A stretch of DNA of 64,000 nt from contig DATIDG010000024.1 in NCBI GenBank assembly GCA_035456405.1, positions 1 through 64,000 on the forward strand. The letters are read 5' to 3'. This document shows, one piece after another, positions 33,883 to 43,037 of the stretch. Both the position numbers and the translations under genes were made by a program. This stretch comes from JAGVSZ01 sp035456405. Its GTDB lineage: Bacteria > Pseudomonadota > Gammaproteobacteria > Burkholderiales > SG8-39. Position 1 is the stretch's first letter. Each line of letters begins with the position of its first letter. Below the pieces are notes generated by a model. It saw only the letters and a program-made list of their open reading frames with translations, was not told where the DNA came from and ran no database searches.

Positions 33883-35150
33883 CTCGCGGGCTGCACGACG
33901 TCGGTCAGCACCTCGAGGCCGGGCTGTACCTCCCCCCCGACGACCTGCGTCGTGCGGCCGTCGGTCGCGCCGACGGTGATCGGGACGGCCACGGGCGCGC
34001 CGTCCCGCAGGACCCAGAGCTGCTGCTGGCGCCGATCGACGCCTACCTGGCCGACGTTGCGTGCGGCCTGTCGCGGCGGAATCGGCAGGAGCCTGCTGAC
34101 GAAGCTGCGGGCGGCCGGCGCCGCGGGCGGCGTGAACCGCAGCGCCGCGTTGGGCACGAGAACGACATCCTGAAGCTGACTCACCGTGATGTTCGCGGTG
34201 CCGGTCATGCCCGGGCGCAGCAGCAGCTCGGCGTTGTCCGCGGCGAGCACGGTCTCGTACGTGACGACGCCACTTACGGTCTTGGCGGCGTTGCGCACCT
34301 CGATGACCTTCGAAGGAAACGCGCGACCGGGGTAGGCATCCACGGTGAACGTCGCAGGCTGGCCCGCCTTCACCTGACCGACGTCCGCTTCGTCCACGTC
34401 GACGTGGAGCTCCATCTTCGTGAGGTCCTCGGCCAGCGTGAACAGCACCGGCGCCTGGAGCGTCGCAGCGACCGTCTGGCCGGGCTCGACCTTGCGCGCG
34501 AGCACGGTGCCGTTGATCGGAGAGCGGATCACGGCCTTCGCGAGATTCGTGCGGTCCACCGCGAGAGTGGCCCGCGCCTGCTCCACCTGGCTCCGCGCGC
34601 TCTGCAGGACGGCCACGGCGCGTTCGGCGCCCGCCTGTGCGGTGACGAGCGCTTCCTCGGACACGAACTTCTGGTTCGAGAGGTCCTTCGCGCGCGCGAG
34701 CTTGCGCTGCATCTCGTTCTCGTTCGCCTCGGCCTCGCGCACGCGTGCCAGCGCCGCTTGCAGGGCGGCCTCCGACTGCAGGACCTGCGCGTCCAGCCGC
34801 GTCGTGTCGAGCCGCGCCAGCACCTGGCCGACCTTGACCCTGTCGTTGAAGTCGACCTCGACGGTCTTGACGATCCCGGAGAGCTCGCTGCCCACGTCCA
34901 CCTGGTTGGTCGGCTGAAGCGTTCCGGTCGCGGTCACGATCACGGTGAGGTCACCGCGCGAGACTTTCGCGGTCTCGTAGCGTGCTTCGCCGCCGCGATT
35001 CGGGAGGAGGAGAGCGACCACGACTGCCGCAGCGAGCAGGACCGCGGCCGCCGCGACCCAGACCCCGATTCGACGCCTCGCCGCGACCGGCGCTTCGAGC
35101 TCCAGGGTGCGCGCGACGTCGGGTCGTGGAGCGGAGGGGTCGCCGGTCAC
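33879..35150 (-). CDS. MacA/HlyD-type periplasmic adaptor subunit
   Basis: 423 residues if the GTG at 35150 is used (AAGG upstream); a TTG at 35222 gives a longer form and cannot be excluded. A membrane anchor (about 28-52) is followed by the barrel-sandwich halves (TATGTLQPTNQVDVGSELSG and AVIRSPINGTVLARKVEPGQ), an alpha-helical hairpin, and a beta-barrel (TFTVDAYPGRAF). This is the periplasmic adaptor of the MacAB-type system. The adaptor, ATPase and permease form one operon. An FNR-like dyad lies about 90 bases upstream. Confidence 0.86.
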   Translation of the reverse strand: MTGDPSAPRPDVARTLELEAPVAARRRIGVWVAAAAVLLAAAVVVALLLPNRGGEARYETAKVSRGDLTVIVTATGTLQPTNQVDVGSELSGIVKTVEVDFNDRVKVGQVLARLDTTRLDAQVLQSEAALQAALARVREAEANENEMQRKLARAKDLSNQKFVSEEALVTAQAGAERAVAVLQSARSQVEQARATLAVDRTNLAKAVIRSPINGTVLARKVEPGQTVAATLQAPVLFTLAEDLTKMELHVDVDEADVGQVKAGQPATFTVDAYPGRAFPSKVIEVRNAAKTVSGVVTYETVLAADNAELLLRPGMTGTANITVSQLQDVVLVPNAALRFTPPAAPAARSFVSRLLPIPPRQAARNVGQVGVDRRQQQLWVLRDGAPVAVPITVGATDGRTTQVVGGEVQPGLEVLTDVVQPAR

Positions 35151-35239
35151 TGATGGGCCTTGGTCGAGCTCGGGGTGCACACGCGATCGCCGGACTTTGC
35201 GGTGCGCAGCTGACCCTAGCAAGCCCGCGTCGAGCGGGC

Positions 35240-35253
35240 TTGACGAGGGTCAA
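35240..35253. promoter_or_regulatory. TTGAC-N4-GTCAA dyad, FNR/DNR-like
   Basis: A perfect 5+5 inverted repeat with four central bases, the layout of FNR/CRP-family half-sites, about 90 bases upstream of the MacA-like start and close after the DUF1847 stop. The half-site TTGAC differs by one base from the FNR consensus TTGAT. Confidence 0.35.
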
Positions 35254-35272
35254 CGGCAACCGGCCCCGCGCG

Positions 35273-35974
35273 TCACCCGGAGCCGCGTCGTCCGCCGGGC
35301 GGGAGCTTGGGCGGCTTGGCGGGCTTGTAGGGGCCCCAGACGCGCGCGTAGTAGGTGTCGGCAAGGTGCAGCGCCATCACGGGGTTGTGCCCGAGCACGC
35401 GGTCCTTGGCGACCAGCACCGTGCTGAGGCCCTGCGCGTGCTTGAAGAACAGGCTGTCGTGGCCGACGCACAGGCCCATCACCACGTTGAGCTCGCAGCC
35501 ATGAGCGTTGAGGAGCTCCGCCTGCGACAGCGGGTTGCAGAGCGGCTCGAACTGGCCCGGGCGGATCTTCTCATGGTCGGCGATGCCGACCTCCTCCTTG
35601 GGGATGTTGCCGTTCTTGCATGCGACCGACACGACCTCGAAGCCGTGGCTCTCGAGGATGCCCGAGAGCACGTAGGCGTGGTCGACAAAGCTGATGCAGT
35701 TCGCGATTCCGATCTTCCGGAACCCCATGCGCTTCGCGAACTGCACGATCTCCTCGACGCGCGTCCACTTGCAGTAGCCCTCGGACTCGACGAGCGCCGA
35801 CTCGTGCGCGATACGGCGCGTCTCGGGATCGTCGTAGGCGGCGCGCGCGTGCGCCTGGATCTCCGGGTCCACCTGCGATGGGCAGAACGCCGGCCCGCGC
35901 TCTTCGGCCTCGCCCTGGCGGCAGGCGCGGACCGTGGGGGGACAGTATGCGCACTCGGGATCGTCGTACTTCAT
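35273..35974 (-). CDS. DUF1847 domain protein, cysteine-rich
   Basis: 233 residues. The N-terminal CAYCPPTVRAC suggests a metal or Fe-S site, and other conserved cysteines lie in IANCISF, VACKNG and GLCVGHD. The C-terminal block VGHDSLFFKHAQGLSTVLVAKDRVLGHNPVMAL is diagnostic of DUF1847, a family common in anaerobes and of unknown function. It has a Rossmann-like predicted pattern. An FNR-like box is located about 60 bases upstream. It is divergent from the intradiol dioxygenase. Confidence 0.85.
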   Translation of the reverse strand: MKYDDPECAYCPPTVRACRQGEAEERGPAFCPSQVDPEIQAHARAAYDDPETRRIAHESALVESEGYCKWTRVEEIVQFAKRMGFRKIGIANCISFVDHAYVLSGILESHGFEVVSVACKNGNIPKEEVGIADHEKIRPGQFEPLCNPLSQAELLNAHGCELNVVMGLCVGHDSLFFKHAQGLSTVLVAKDRVLGHNPVMALHLADTYYARVWGPYKPAKPPKLPPGGRRGSG

Positions 35975-36033
35975 GGCGGGCAGTGCCTGCGAAAGGGGAT
36001 AAGGACACGGTACCCGGCTGCGGGGGCACGCCC

Positions 36034-36047
36034 CTGATCAAGGTCAA
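36034..36047. promoter_or_regulatory. FNR-like box CTGAT-N4-GTCAA
   Basis: Eight of ten positions match TTGAT-N4-ATCAA. It lies 60 bases before the DUF1847 start and 141 bases before the dioxygenase start, a usual position for an oxygen-responsive activator of the DUF1847 gene. Confidence 0.35.
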
Positions 36048-36187
36048 GCAAACGGCGCCGGACGGCGCCGGGGTCCCGGCTGAACCGCGCAATCGGACCC
36101 CAAGCCCGCATCAAAGTCCTCGACCCCGGCTGCGGCGCGGGCGCGGGTGCCGTAGCATCGCGTCCTTCCACCGCCGGAGTCGCCGCC

Positions 36188-37102
36188 GTGATCATCGAGA
36201 CCCAGGAGGACGTCACCAGGGCCGTTCTCGCGGAGATGCACCGCACGCCGGACGCGCGCACGAAGGAGATCCTCGCGGCGCTGGTGCGGCACCTGCACGG
36301 GTTCATCCGCGAGGTGCGCCTCACGGAGCGCGAGTTCCAGGAGGCGATCGCGCTCGTCAACGCGATCGGCCAGCGCACGACCCCGAGCCACAACGAGGCC
36401 ATGCTGATGTCGGGTGCGCTCGGCGTGTCGAACCTCGTCTGCCTGCTGAACAACGGCGTGAACGGCACGCGCGAAACCCAGGCGAACAACCTCGGGCCGT
36501 TCTGGCGCACGGGTTCGCCGCGCGTGGCGAACGGCGGCACGCTCCTGCGCTCGCCCACGCCCGGCGAGCCGCTTTTCTTCAAAGGGTGGGTGCGCGACGC
36601 CGACGGGCGGCCGATCGCGAGGGCCGAGGTGGACGTGTGGCACTCGTCGCCGGTGGGGTTGTACGAGAACCAGGACGCGTCGCAGGCCGAAATGAACCTG
36701 CGCGGCAAATTCACGACCGAGGCGGACGGATCGTTCGCGTTCCGCAGCGTGAAGCCGGGCGCCTATCCGGTCCCGATCGAGGGGCCGACGGGCAGGCTGC
36801 TCGCTGCGCAGAAGCGCCACAACTGGCGCCCAGCGCACCTGCATTTCCTCGTCTTCAAGCCCGGCTTCAAGACGATCGCATCACAGGTTTACACCAACGA
36901 TGATCCGTATCTCGAAACCGACTCGCAGTTCGGCGTGACGAAGGCGCTCATCGGCCGCTATGTCAGGCACGAAAGCGAGCCGGCGCCCGCACTCGACGTC
37001 ACGGGGCCGTGGTGGTCGCTAGAGCACTCGTTCGTGCTCGAAGTCGGCGAGAGCTGGTTGCCGAAGCCGCCGATCACGCAGAAGGTGGGTTCGGCAGCGT
37101 GA
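36188..37102 (+). CDS. Intradiol ring-cleavage dioxygenase, hydroxyquinol 1,2-dioxygenase type
   Basis: 304 residues. A helical N-terminal domain (linker/dimer type) precedes the catalytic beta-sandwich. Ferric-iron ligands are clear: Y159 (VGLYENQD), Y193 (GAYPVPI), H217 and H219 (PAHLHF). The blocks MNLRGKFTTEADGSF, LETDSQFGVTKALIG and the C-terminal pattern match hydroxyquinol 1,2-dioxygenases more than catechol enzymes, as I recall them. It opens a hydroxylated benzene ring between two hydroxyls. Start is GTG at 36188. No maleylacetate reductase gene is present nearby, so the rest of the path must be elsewhere. Confidence 0.85.
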   Translation: MIIETQEDVTRAVLAEMHRTPDARTKEILAALVRHLHGFIREVRLTEREFQEAIALVNAIGQRTTPSHNEAMLMSGALGVSNLVCLLNNGVNGTRETQANNLGPFWRTGSPRVANGGTLLRSPTPGEPLFFKGWVRDADGRPIARAEVDVWHSSPVGLYENQDASQAEMNLRGKFTTEADGSFAFRSVKPGAYPVPIEGPTGRLLAAQKRHNWRPAHLHFLVFKPGFKTIASQVYTNDDPYLETDSQFGVTKALIGRYVRHESEPAPALDVTGPWWSLEHSFVLEVGESWLPKPPITQKVGSAA

Positions 37103-37275
37103 GCCGCCTTCCGTCCAGCTCCAGCACCGTGCCGATCTGGCGGATGCGCTCGAGCTGGTCGCAGTACACCGTCTCCTACGACACGCAAGACTAGCGGCAG
37201 CCGGCGGCCGGCGCGCAGGACACGGTGCACACGGTGTCCGCGCGGTCGTGATCGCGGCCGATGGAGAATTCCCCC

Positions 37276-37812
37276 TCAGCGTGGCGGAACGGTCCACAGA
37301 TAGAGCGTGGAGGTGCCCACCTCCTGCACGCGGTCGGGCTTCCAGTCGCCCATGTCGAAGCCGTGCGAAACGATGCGGGTGCCGGGCCGGAGCTCGTTGA
37401 TCAGCCTGGGGCGCAGCTGCAGATTGAGCCGCGGCAGGAGATAGAGCGTCACGACGGTCGCATCGCTGAAGTCGATCTGGAACAGGTCCTCGTTGACGAA
37501 TCGCACGCGCCCGGCGACGCCGGCCTTGCGCGCATTTGCGTTCGCCTCCCGGATGCGCTGCGGGTCGATGTCGACGCCGGTGCCGCGCACGCCATAGCGC
37601 TTCGCTGCGGTGATGACGATGCGGCCGTCGCCCGAACCGAGATCGTAGAGCACGTCCCCCCGCTTCACCTTTGCGAGCCGGAGCATCGCGTCGACGACCG
37701 GCTGGGGCGTCGGCACATAGGGCACATCGAGCGCCGGTGGCTCGGTCTGCGCCGCCGCACCGGCCGCGGAGAACCCCAGCACCGCCGCCGCCACAAGTCC
37801 GAACCAGCCCAT
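37276..37812 (-). CDS. Exported class I SAM-methyltransferase-fold protein
   Basis: 178 residues from the ATG at 37812 (GGGAG upstream). A clear signal peptide (GLVAAAVLGFSAAGAAAQ) precedes a Rossmann methyltransferase domain: motif I VLYDLGSGDGRIVITAAKRYG, the acidic end of strand 2 GTGVDIDP, and RFVNEDLFQID. Similar exported proteins exist in proteobacteria, with unknown substrates; SAM is not expected in the periplasm. It is convergent with the dioxygenase and divergent from lhr. The 173 bases to the dioxygenase stop hold nothing I can assign. Confidence 0.8.
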   Translation of the reverse strand: MGWFGLVAAAVLGFSAAGAAAQTEPPALDVPYVPTPQPVVDAMLRLAKVKRGDVLYDLGSGDGRIVITAAKRYGVRGTGVDIDPQRIREANANARKAGVAGRVRFVNEDLFQIDFSDATVVTLYLLPRLNLQLRPRLINELRPGTRIVSHGFDMGDWKPDRVQEVGTSTLYLWTVPPR

Positions 37813-37862
37813 CGATCGCTCCCGCCTGACGCAAGGTTGCATAGCCTAGCAGGCCCCCTGCA

Positions 37863-40800
37863 ATGATTTGCGCAAGACGATATCGTTGGGCCGTGTCCCG
37901 CAGCGCCCTCGACCTCTTCCACCCTGCCGTCCGGGCGTGGTTCGAGTCGGCGTTCGCCGCCCCCACCGCCCCGCAGATCGAGGCGTGGCCGGCGATCAAG
38001 TCCGGCCGCCATGCGCTCGTTGCCGCGCCGACCGGCTCGGGTAAGACGCTCGCCGCATTCCTCGCCGCGGTCGATGCGCTCGTGCGCGAGGGCGTCGAGC
38101 GCGGGCTCGGCGACGAGACGCACGTCGTGTACGTCTCGCCGCTCAAGGCGCTGTCGAACGACATCCAGCGCAACCTGGAGGCGCCGCTCGCGGGCATTCG
38201 CGCCGAGCTCGAGGCGCTCGGCCTACCCGACGTCGAGATCCGCACCCTCGTGCGCACCGGCGACACGCCTCGAGGCGAGCGCCAGAGCATGCGCAAGCGC
38301 CCGCCGCACATCGTCGTCACGACGCCCGAGTCGCTCTACATCCTGCTGACCAGCGAATCGGGCCGGAAGATGCTCGCGACGACGCGCACCGTCATCGTCG
38401 ACGAGATCCACGCGCTCGCGCCCAACAAGCGCGGCGCGCATCTCGCACTCTCGCTCGAGCGTCTCGAGGCGCTGACCGGTCCCGGGCTCGTGCGCGTGGG
38501 GCTCTCCGCGACGCAGAAGCCGATCGAGGAGATCGCGCGCTTCCTCGTCGGCGCGCACGCGCCGTGCACGATCGTCGACACCGGGCACGTCCGCACTCGC
38601 GACCTCGCGATCGAGCTGCCGGACGCGCCGCTCGAGGCAGTCATGTCCGGAGAGGTGTGGGAGCAGGTCTATGACCGGCTGGCGGCACTGGCGAGCGAGC
38701 ACCGGACCACGCTCGTGTTCGTGAACACGCGGCGGCTCGCCGAGCGCGCCGCGCGGCATCTCTCCGAGCGGCTCGGCGCGGACCTGGTCGCCGCGCATCA
38801 CGGCAGCCTCGCACGCGAGATCCGGCTCGACGCCGAGCAGCGGCTCAAGCGCGGGGAGCTGAAACTGCTCGTGGCGACGGCGTCGCTCGAGCTCGGCATC
38901 GACATCGGCGACGTCGATCTCGTGTGCCAGCTGGGCTCGACGCGCACGATCGCGGCCTTCCTGCAGCGGGTCGGACGCTCCGGCCACGCCGTCGGCGGCC
39001 TGCCGAAGGGCCGGCTCTTTCCGCTCTCGCGCGACGATCTCTGCGACGCGGCGGCGCTGCTCGACGCGGTGCGACGCGGCGAGCTCGACCGGATCGCGGT
39101 GCCGGAAAAGCCGCTCGACGTGCTCGCGCAGCAGGTCGTCGCCGAGGTGGCGCACCAGGAGTGGCGCGAGGACGAGCTCTTCGAACGCTTCCGGCGCGCC
39201 TATCCGTTTCGCGCACTCGCCCGCGACGAGTTCGTCGCGGTGGCCCAGATGCTCGCCGAAGGCTTCCACACCGCCCGCGGCCGCCGCAGCGCGCACCTGC
39301 ACCGCGACGCGGTGAACGGCGTGCTGCGCGTGCGGCGCGGCGCCGCCCTTACCGCCGTCACCTCCGGCGGCACGATCCCCGACACGGCCGACTACACGGT
39401 GGTCCTCGAGCCGCAGGCGCAGGTGATCGGCTCGGTGAACGAGGACTTCGCGGTGGAAAGCCTGGCCGGCGACGTGTTCCAGCTCGGCAACGCTTCGTAT
39501 CGCATCCTGCGCATCGAGCGCGGCACGGTGCGCGTGGAGGACGCGAAGGGGGCGCCGCCCGGGATCCCGTTCTGGTTCGGCGAAGCCCCGGCGCGGAGCT
39601 GCGAGCTCTCCTGTTCGGTATCGCGGTTGCGCGAGTCGGTCGAGGCGTCGCTCGATCGCGGCGGCGCCGGCGAGTCGATCGAGCGGCTGGTGCGGGACGT
39701 CGGCCTCTGCCAGGCGGCCGCGGAGCAGGTCGTGGAGTATCTCGCCGCGGCGCGCGCCGCCCTCGGCGCGCTGCCGACGCTGCGCACGGTGGTGCTCGAG
39801 CGCTTCTTCGACGAATCCGGCGGCATGCAGCTCGTGATCCACGCGCCGTTCGGCAGCCGGATCAACCGCGCGTGGGGGCTCGCGCTGCGAAAGCGGTTCT
39901 GCCGCAAGTTCAACTTCGAGCTCCAGGCGGCGGCGACCGAGGACGCGATCGTGCTGTCGCTGTCGACGAGCCACAGCTTCCCGCTCGACGAGGTCGCGCG
40001 CTACCTCCACGCCAGGACGGTGCGCCCGCTCCTCGTGCAGGCGCTGCTCGACGCGCCGATGTTCGCCGCGCGCTGGCGCTGGAACGCCACCGTCGCGCTC
40101 GCGCTGCCGCGCTTCCGCGGCGGGCGGAAGGTCGCGCCGCAGCTGCAGCGGATGCAGGCCGAGGACCTGCTTGCGACCGTGTTCCCCGACCAGGTCGCCT
40201 GCGGCGAGAACATCGTCGGCGACCGGGAGATTCCCGACCACCCGCTCGTCGGCCAGACGATCGCGGACTGCCTGCACGAAGCGATGGACGTCGACGGTCT
40301 GGAGCGGCTGCTCGGGGAGATGGAGAGCGGCGCGATCCGCGTGCTCGCCTGCGATCTCACCGAGCCGTCTCCGCTCGCGCTCGAGATCCTCTCCGCGCGG
40401 CCGTACGCCTTCCTCGACGACGCGCCTCTCGAGGAGCGCCGCACCCGGGCGGTCATGGCGCGTCGCTGGCTCGATGCCGAGACCGCCGGCGATCTCGGCA
40501 AGCTCGACGCCGATGCGATCCGGCGCGTGCGCGAGGAAGTGTGGCCCGACCCGCGCAATGCCGACGAGCTCGCCGACGCGCTCGCAACGCTCGCGTTCCT
40601 GGGCGACGAAGAGTTGAAACCGGAGTGGCGCGGGTTTGCCGACGAGCTCGCCGCCGCGAAACGCGCCACACGGCTCGCATGCGGCGGGCCGGGTCGAGCG
40701 ATCGGGATCTGGGTCGCCGCCGAGCGCCTGCCGGAGCTCGAGGCCGTCATGCCGGGTGCGCCGCGCGCGCCGGAGATCATGGCGCCCGCGGAGTACCGCA

Positions 40801-42227
40801 AGTCGTGGACGCGCGACGATGCGCTCGTCGAGATCGTGCGCGACCGACTGCAAGGGCTGGGGCCGGTGACCGTCGCCACGCTGGCTGCGCCGCTGGGCCT
40901 CGCGCCCGGCGAGCTCGAGGCCGCGCTTGCCCGGCTGGAGACCGAAGGTTCGGCGATGCGCGGGCGGTTCACGCCCGACGCTGCGGCGATCGAGTGGTGC
41001 GAGCGCCGGCTGCTCGCGCGCATCCACCGCTACACCGTGAACCGGCTCCGCGCCGAGATCGAGCCGGTCGAGGCGCGCGACTTCATGCGCTTCCTCTTCC
41101 GCTGGCAGCGCGTCGAACCCGACACCCGCGTCGAAGGGGCGGACGGGCTCGCGGCGATCGTCTCGCAGCTCGAAGGGTTCGAGGCGCCCGCGGCGGCGTG
41201 GGAGACGGAAATCCTGCCGGCGCGCGTGAACGAGTACGACCCGGCGTGGCTCGACGAGCTGAGCCTCGCCGGGCGCGTCGTCTGGACGCGGCTCGCCACG
41301 CCCCGGCCGACGGGCGATCGCTCGCCGACGCCGGTGCGCACGACGCCGATCGCGCTGCTCGGCCGGCGCAATCTGCCACTCTGGACCGCCCTCGCTGCGA
41401 CCGGTGAAGGCGCCCCGCGATCCACGCGGGCCGGCCAGATCGCGGAGTTCATCGGCGCGCACGGCGCGTCGTTCTTCGAGGAAATCGTCGACGGCACCGG
41501 CCTGCTCCGCACGCAGGTCGAGGAGGCGCTCGGCGAGCTGACCGCGCTCGGCGTGGTCAACTGCGACAGCTTCGGTGGCCTGCGCGCGCTGCTCGTTCCC
41601 GGTGACCGGCGCCGCGATTGGGGCAGGCGGGGCCCCTCCCCCGCCCAGGGGGACCACAAACGGCGCCGCCGCACCGCGCTCTTCGGGATCGAGGATGCCG
41701 GCCGCTGGGCGCTCGTGCGGCGCAGGCCCGGCACGGCGGGCGATCCCGAGATTATCGAGCACGTCGCGCGCACGTTGCTCAAGCGCTACGGCGTCGTCTT
41801 CTGGCGCCTCATCGCGCGCGAGGCCGACTGGCTGCCGCCGTGGCGCGACCTCGTGCGCGCCTATCGCCGTCTCGAGGCGCGCGGCGAGATCCGCGGCGGC
41901 CGCTTCGTGGCAAGCGTGTCGGGGGAGCAGTACGCACTGCCGGAAGCCGTCGGCAGCCTGCGCGACGTGCGGCGCCAGGAGCACATCGGCGCGCTCGTGT
42001 CCCTGAGCGGCGCCGATCCGCTGAACCTCGTCGGCCTGCTGATGCCGGGCGGACGACTGCCGGCCCTCACCGGCAACCGCGTGCTCTATCGCGACGGCGT
42101 CCCGGTCGCGCTCGCCGCCGGCGGCGAGGTGAGATTCCTCGAGACGCTCGCGTCCGAGGCCGAGTGGAACGCGCGCAATGCGCTGCTGCGCCGGCAGGTG
42201 CCCGCGGTGCTGCAGTTCCTGGGCTGA
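37863..42227 (+). CDS. lhr: Lhr-type large ATP-dependent helicase
   Basis: 1454 residues, close to other full-length Lhr proteins. Helicase motifs are seen: I APTGSGKT, Ia VSPLKALSND, II DEIH, III GLSATQKP, V and VI QRVGRSGHA. The winged-helix and beta-barrel Lhr core follows, then a long C-terminal extension (about 900-1454) found in bacterial Lhr. It is a superfamily 2 ATPase implicated in DNA repair. The ATG at 37863 or the GTG at 37893 may be the start; conserved sequence begins at SALDLFHPAVRAWF, after the GTG. No frameshift is seen. Confidence 0.9.
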   Translation: MICARRYRWAVSRSALDLFHPAVRAWFESAFAAPTAPQIEAWPAIKSGRHALVAAPTGSGKTLAAFLAAVDALVREGVERGLGDETHVVYVSPLKALSNDIQRNLEAPLAGIRAELEALGLPDVEIRTLVRTGDTPRGERQSMRKRPPHIVVTTPESLYILLTSESGRKMLATTRTVIVDEIHALAPNKRGAHLALSLERLEALTGPGLVRVGLSATQKPIEEIARFLVGAHAPCTIVDTGHVRTRDLAIELPDAPLEAVMSGEVWEQVYDRLAALASEHRTTLVFVNTRRLAERAARHLSERLGADLVAAHHGSLAREIRLDAEQRLKRGELKLLVATASLELGIDIGDVDLVCQLGSTRTIAAFLQRVGRSGHAVGGLPKGRLFPLSRDDLCDAAALLDAVRRGELDRIAVPEKPLDVLAQQVVAEVAHQEWREDELFERFRRAYPFRALARDEFVAVAQMLAEGFHTARGRRSAHLHRDAVNGVLRVRRGAALTAVTSGGTIPDTADYTVVLEPQAQVIGSVNEDFAVESLAGDVFQLGNASYRILRIERGTVRVEDAKGAPPGIPFWFGEAPARSCELSCSVSRLRESVEASLDRGGAGESIERLVRDVGLCQAAAEQVVEYLAAARAALGALPTLRTVVLERFFDESGGMQLVIHAPFGSRINRAWGLALRKRFCRKFNFELQAAATEDAIVLSLSTSHSFPLDEVARYLHARTVRPLLVQALLDAPMFAARWRWNATVALALPRFRGGRKVAPQLQRMQAEDLLATVFPDQVACGENIVGDREIPDHPLVGQTIADCLHEAMDVDGLERLLGEMESGAIRVLACDLTEPSPLALEILSARPYAFLDDAPLEERRTRAVMARRWLDAETAGDLGKLDADAIRRVREEVWPDPRNADELADALATLAFLGDEELKPEWRGFADELAAAKRATRLACGGPGRAIGIWVAAERLPELEAVMPGAPRAPEIMAPAEYRKSWTRDDALVEIVRDRLQGLGPVTVATLAAPLGLAPGELEAALARLETEGSAMRGRFTPDAAAIEWCERRLLARIHRYTVNRLRAEIEPVEARDFMRFLFRWQRVEPDTRVEGADGLAAIVSQLEGFEAPAAAWETEILPARVNEYDPAWLDELSLAGRVVWTRLATPRPTGDRSPTPVRTTPIALLGRRNLPLWTALAATGEGAPRSTRAGQIAEFIGAHGASFFEEIVDGTGLLRTQVEEALGELTALGVVNCDSFGGLRALLVPGDRRRDWGRRGPSPAQGDHKRRRRTALFGIEDAGRWALVRRRPGTAGDPEIIEHVARTLLKRYGVVFWRLIAREADWLPPWRDLVRAYRRLEARGEIRGGRFVASVSGEQYALPEAVGSLRDVRRQEHIGALVSLSGADPLNLVGLLMPGGRLPALTGNRVLYRDGVPVALAAGGEVRFLETLASEAEWNARNALLRRQVPAVLQFLG

Positions 42228-42397
42228 TGCCGGCGCAGATCGACCGCCCGCTCGATCCGGCCGAGCGCTTCTTCTGGTTGTCGGACTGCGTCTCGCGCAG
42301 CGACGTCGTGAAGCTGCCGCCCGTGGAGGCCGCGAAGACGGCCACCGGTCTTCGCGATCACCTGGTGGCCGAAGCGGGCGCGTCTCTGCCGTCGTGA
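42227..42397 (+). CDS. Small unidentified open frame coupled to lhr
   Basis: 56 codons starting at the ATG of the TGATG overlap with the lhr stop. The N-terminal part, RPLDPAERFFWLSDCVSRSD, loosely resembles the start of condensation/acyltransferase (WS/DGAT-like) proteins, so it may be a remnant of such a gene. The rest has no recognised motif. It may be a small protein, a gene fragment, or non-coding. Confidence 0.3.
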   Translation: MPAQIDRPLDPAERFFWLSDCVSRSDVVKLPPVEAAKTATGLRDHLVAEAGASLPS

Positions 42398-42482
42398 CGC
42401 CCACAGACGGCTCGCACCCGAGCGTGTCGCGAAAGCGCAAACGAATGCCGCCGGAACCTGGCGTCGAGCGGTTTCTCGGCCG

Positions 42483-42920
42483 CTACCGCTGCTGCAGCCG
42501 GTTGATGTACTCCACCAGCGCCAGGACCCGGCTCCGGACGTAGACCTCGGGGTCATAGGGCACGTCCAGGTAGAACGCGTTCGCCGCTCGCGCCTGGTAG
42601 TCGAGCCCCCAGATGGGCATGTCGCGCGGGCCGTGCGCCTGGAGCGCCTGCCGCCCGTCGATCACCTCGTAGACGCGCTGGATGGGGAACACACCGTTAT
42701 TCTTTCGCGTGAGCGTGGTGAGGTCGGCCGGATCCTTCTTGGCGAGTACGAGCATGTACGGCCCGTCCCCCTTGCCGGTGAGCCCATGGCAGCCCGCGCA
42801 GTTCGAGTCGTACTCCCGCTTGCCGAGGTCGAACTTCGGCTGCAATTGCGCCGTTGCGATGCCCGATGCAAGAAGCAGTGCGCCCGCCATCGCTCCGGCT
42901 GCGAATCTAGAGCGCTTCAT
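42483..42920 (-). CDS. Exported monoheme c-type cytochrome
   Basis: 145 residues with a signal peptide ending near ATAQ. The heme site CAGCH (C41, C44, H45) and probable axial Met101 (RDMPIWG) are present. The fold is cytochrome-c class I; a GKGDGPYM segment follows the heme. It would carry electrons in the periplasm. It stands alone, with no oxidase or dehydrogenase gene adjacent. Confidence 0.88.
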   Translation of the reverse strand: MKRSRFAAGAMAGALLLASGIATAQLQPKFDLGKREYDSNCAGCHGLTGKGDGPYMLVLAKKDPADLTTLTRKNNGVFPIQRVYEVIDGRQALQAHGPRDMPIWGLDYQARAANAFYLDVPYDPEVYVRSRVLALVEYINRLQQR

Positions 42921-43037
42921 CCTGGATCTCCCTCACGGAATCTTGCATGTTGGGCCACGGGGTCGGTCAATCAATGCATAACCCCCCCTTTGCGTGCCCC
43001 CCCTCGCAGTCAGAGTCGCTCCGGTCGCGCGGCGCCG

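Noticed and set aside
37103..37275. Possible short minus-strand frame ending in a DQLERIRQIGTVLELDGRRL-like peptide
   Set aside because: Only about 30 codons, with a stop just upstream and no recognisable ribosome site or family.
38223..42440. A 1405-codon open frame antisense to lhr
   Set aside because: It mirrors a clearly conserved helicase. Its protein is Arg/Ala/Glu-rich with no domain; long antisense frames are expected in GC-rich codon usage.
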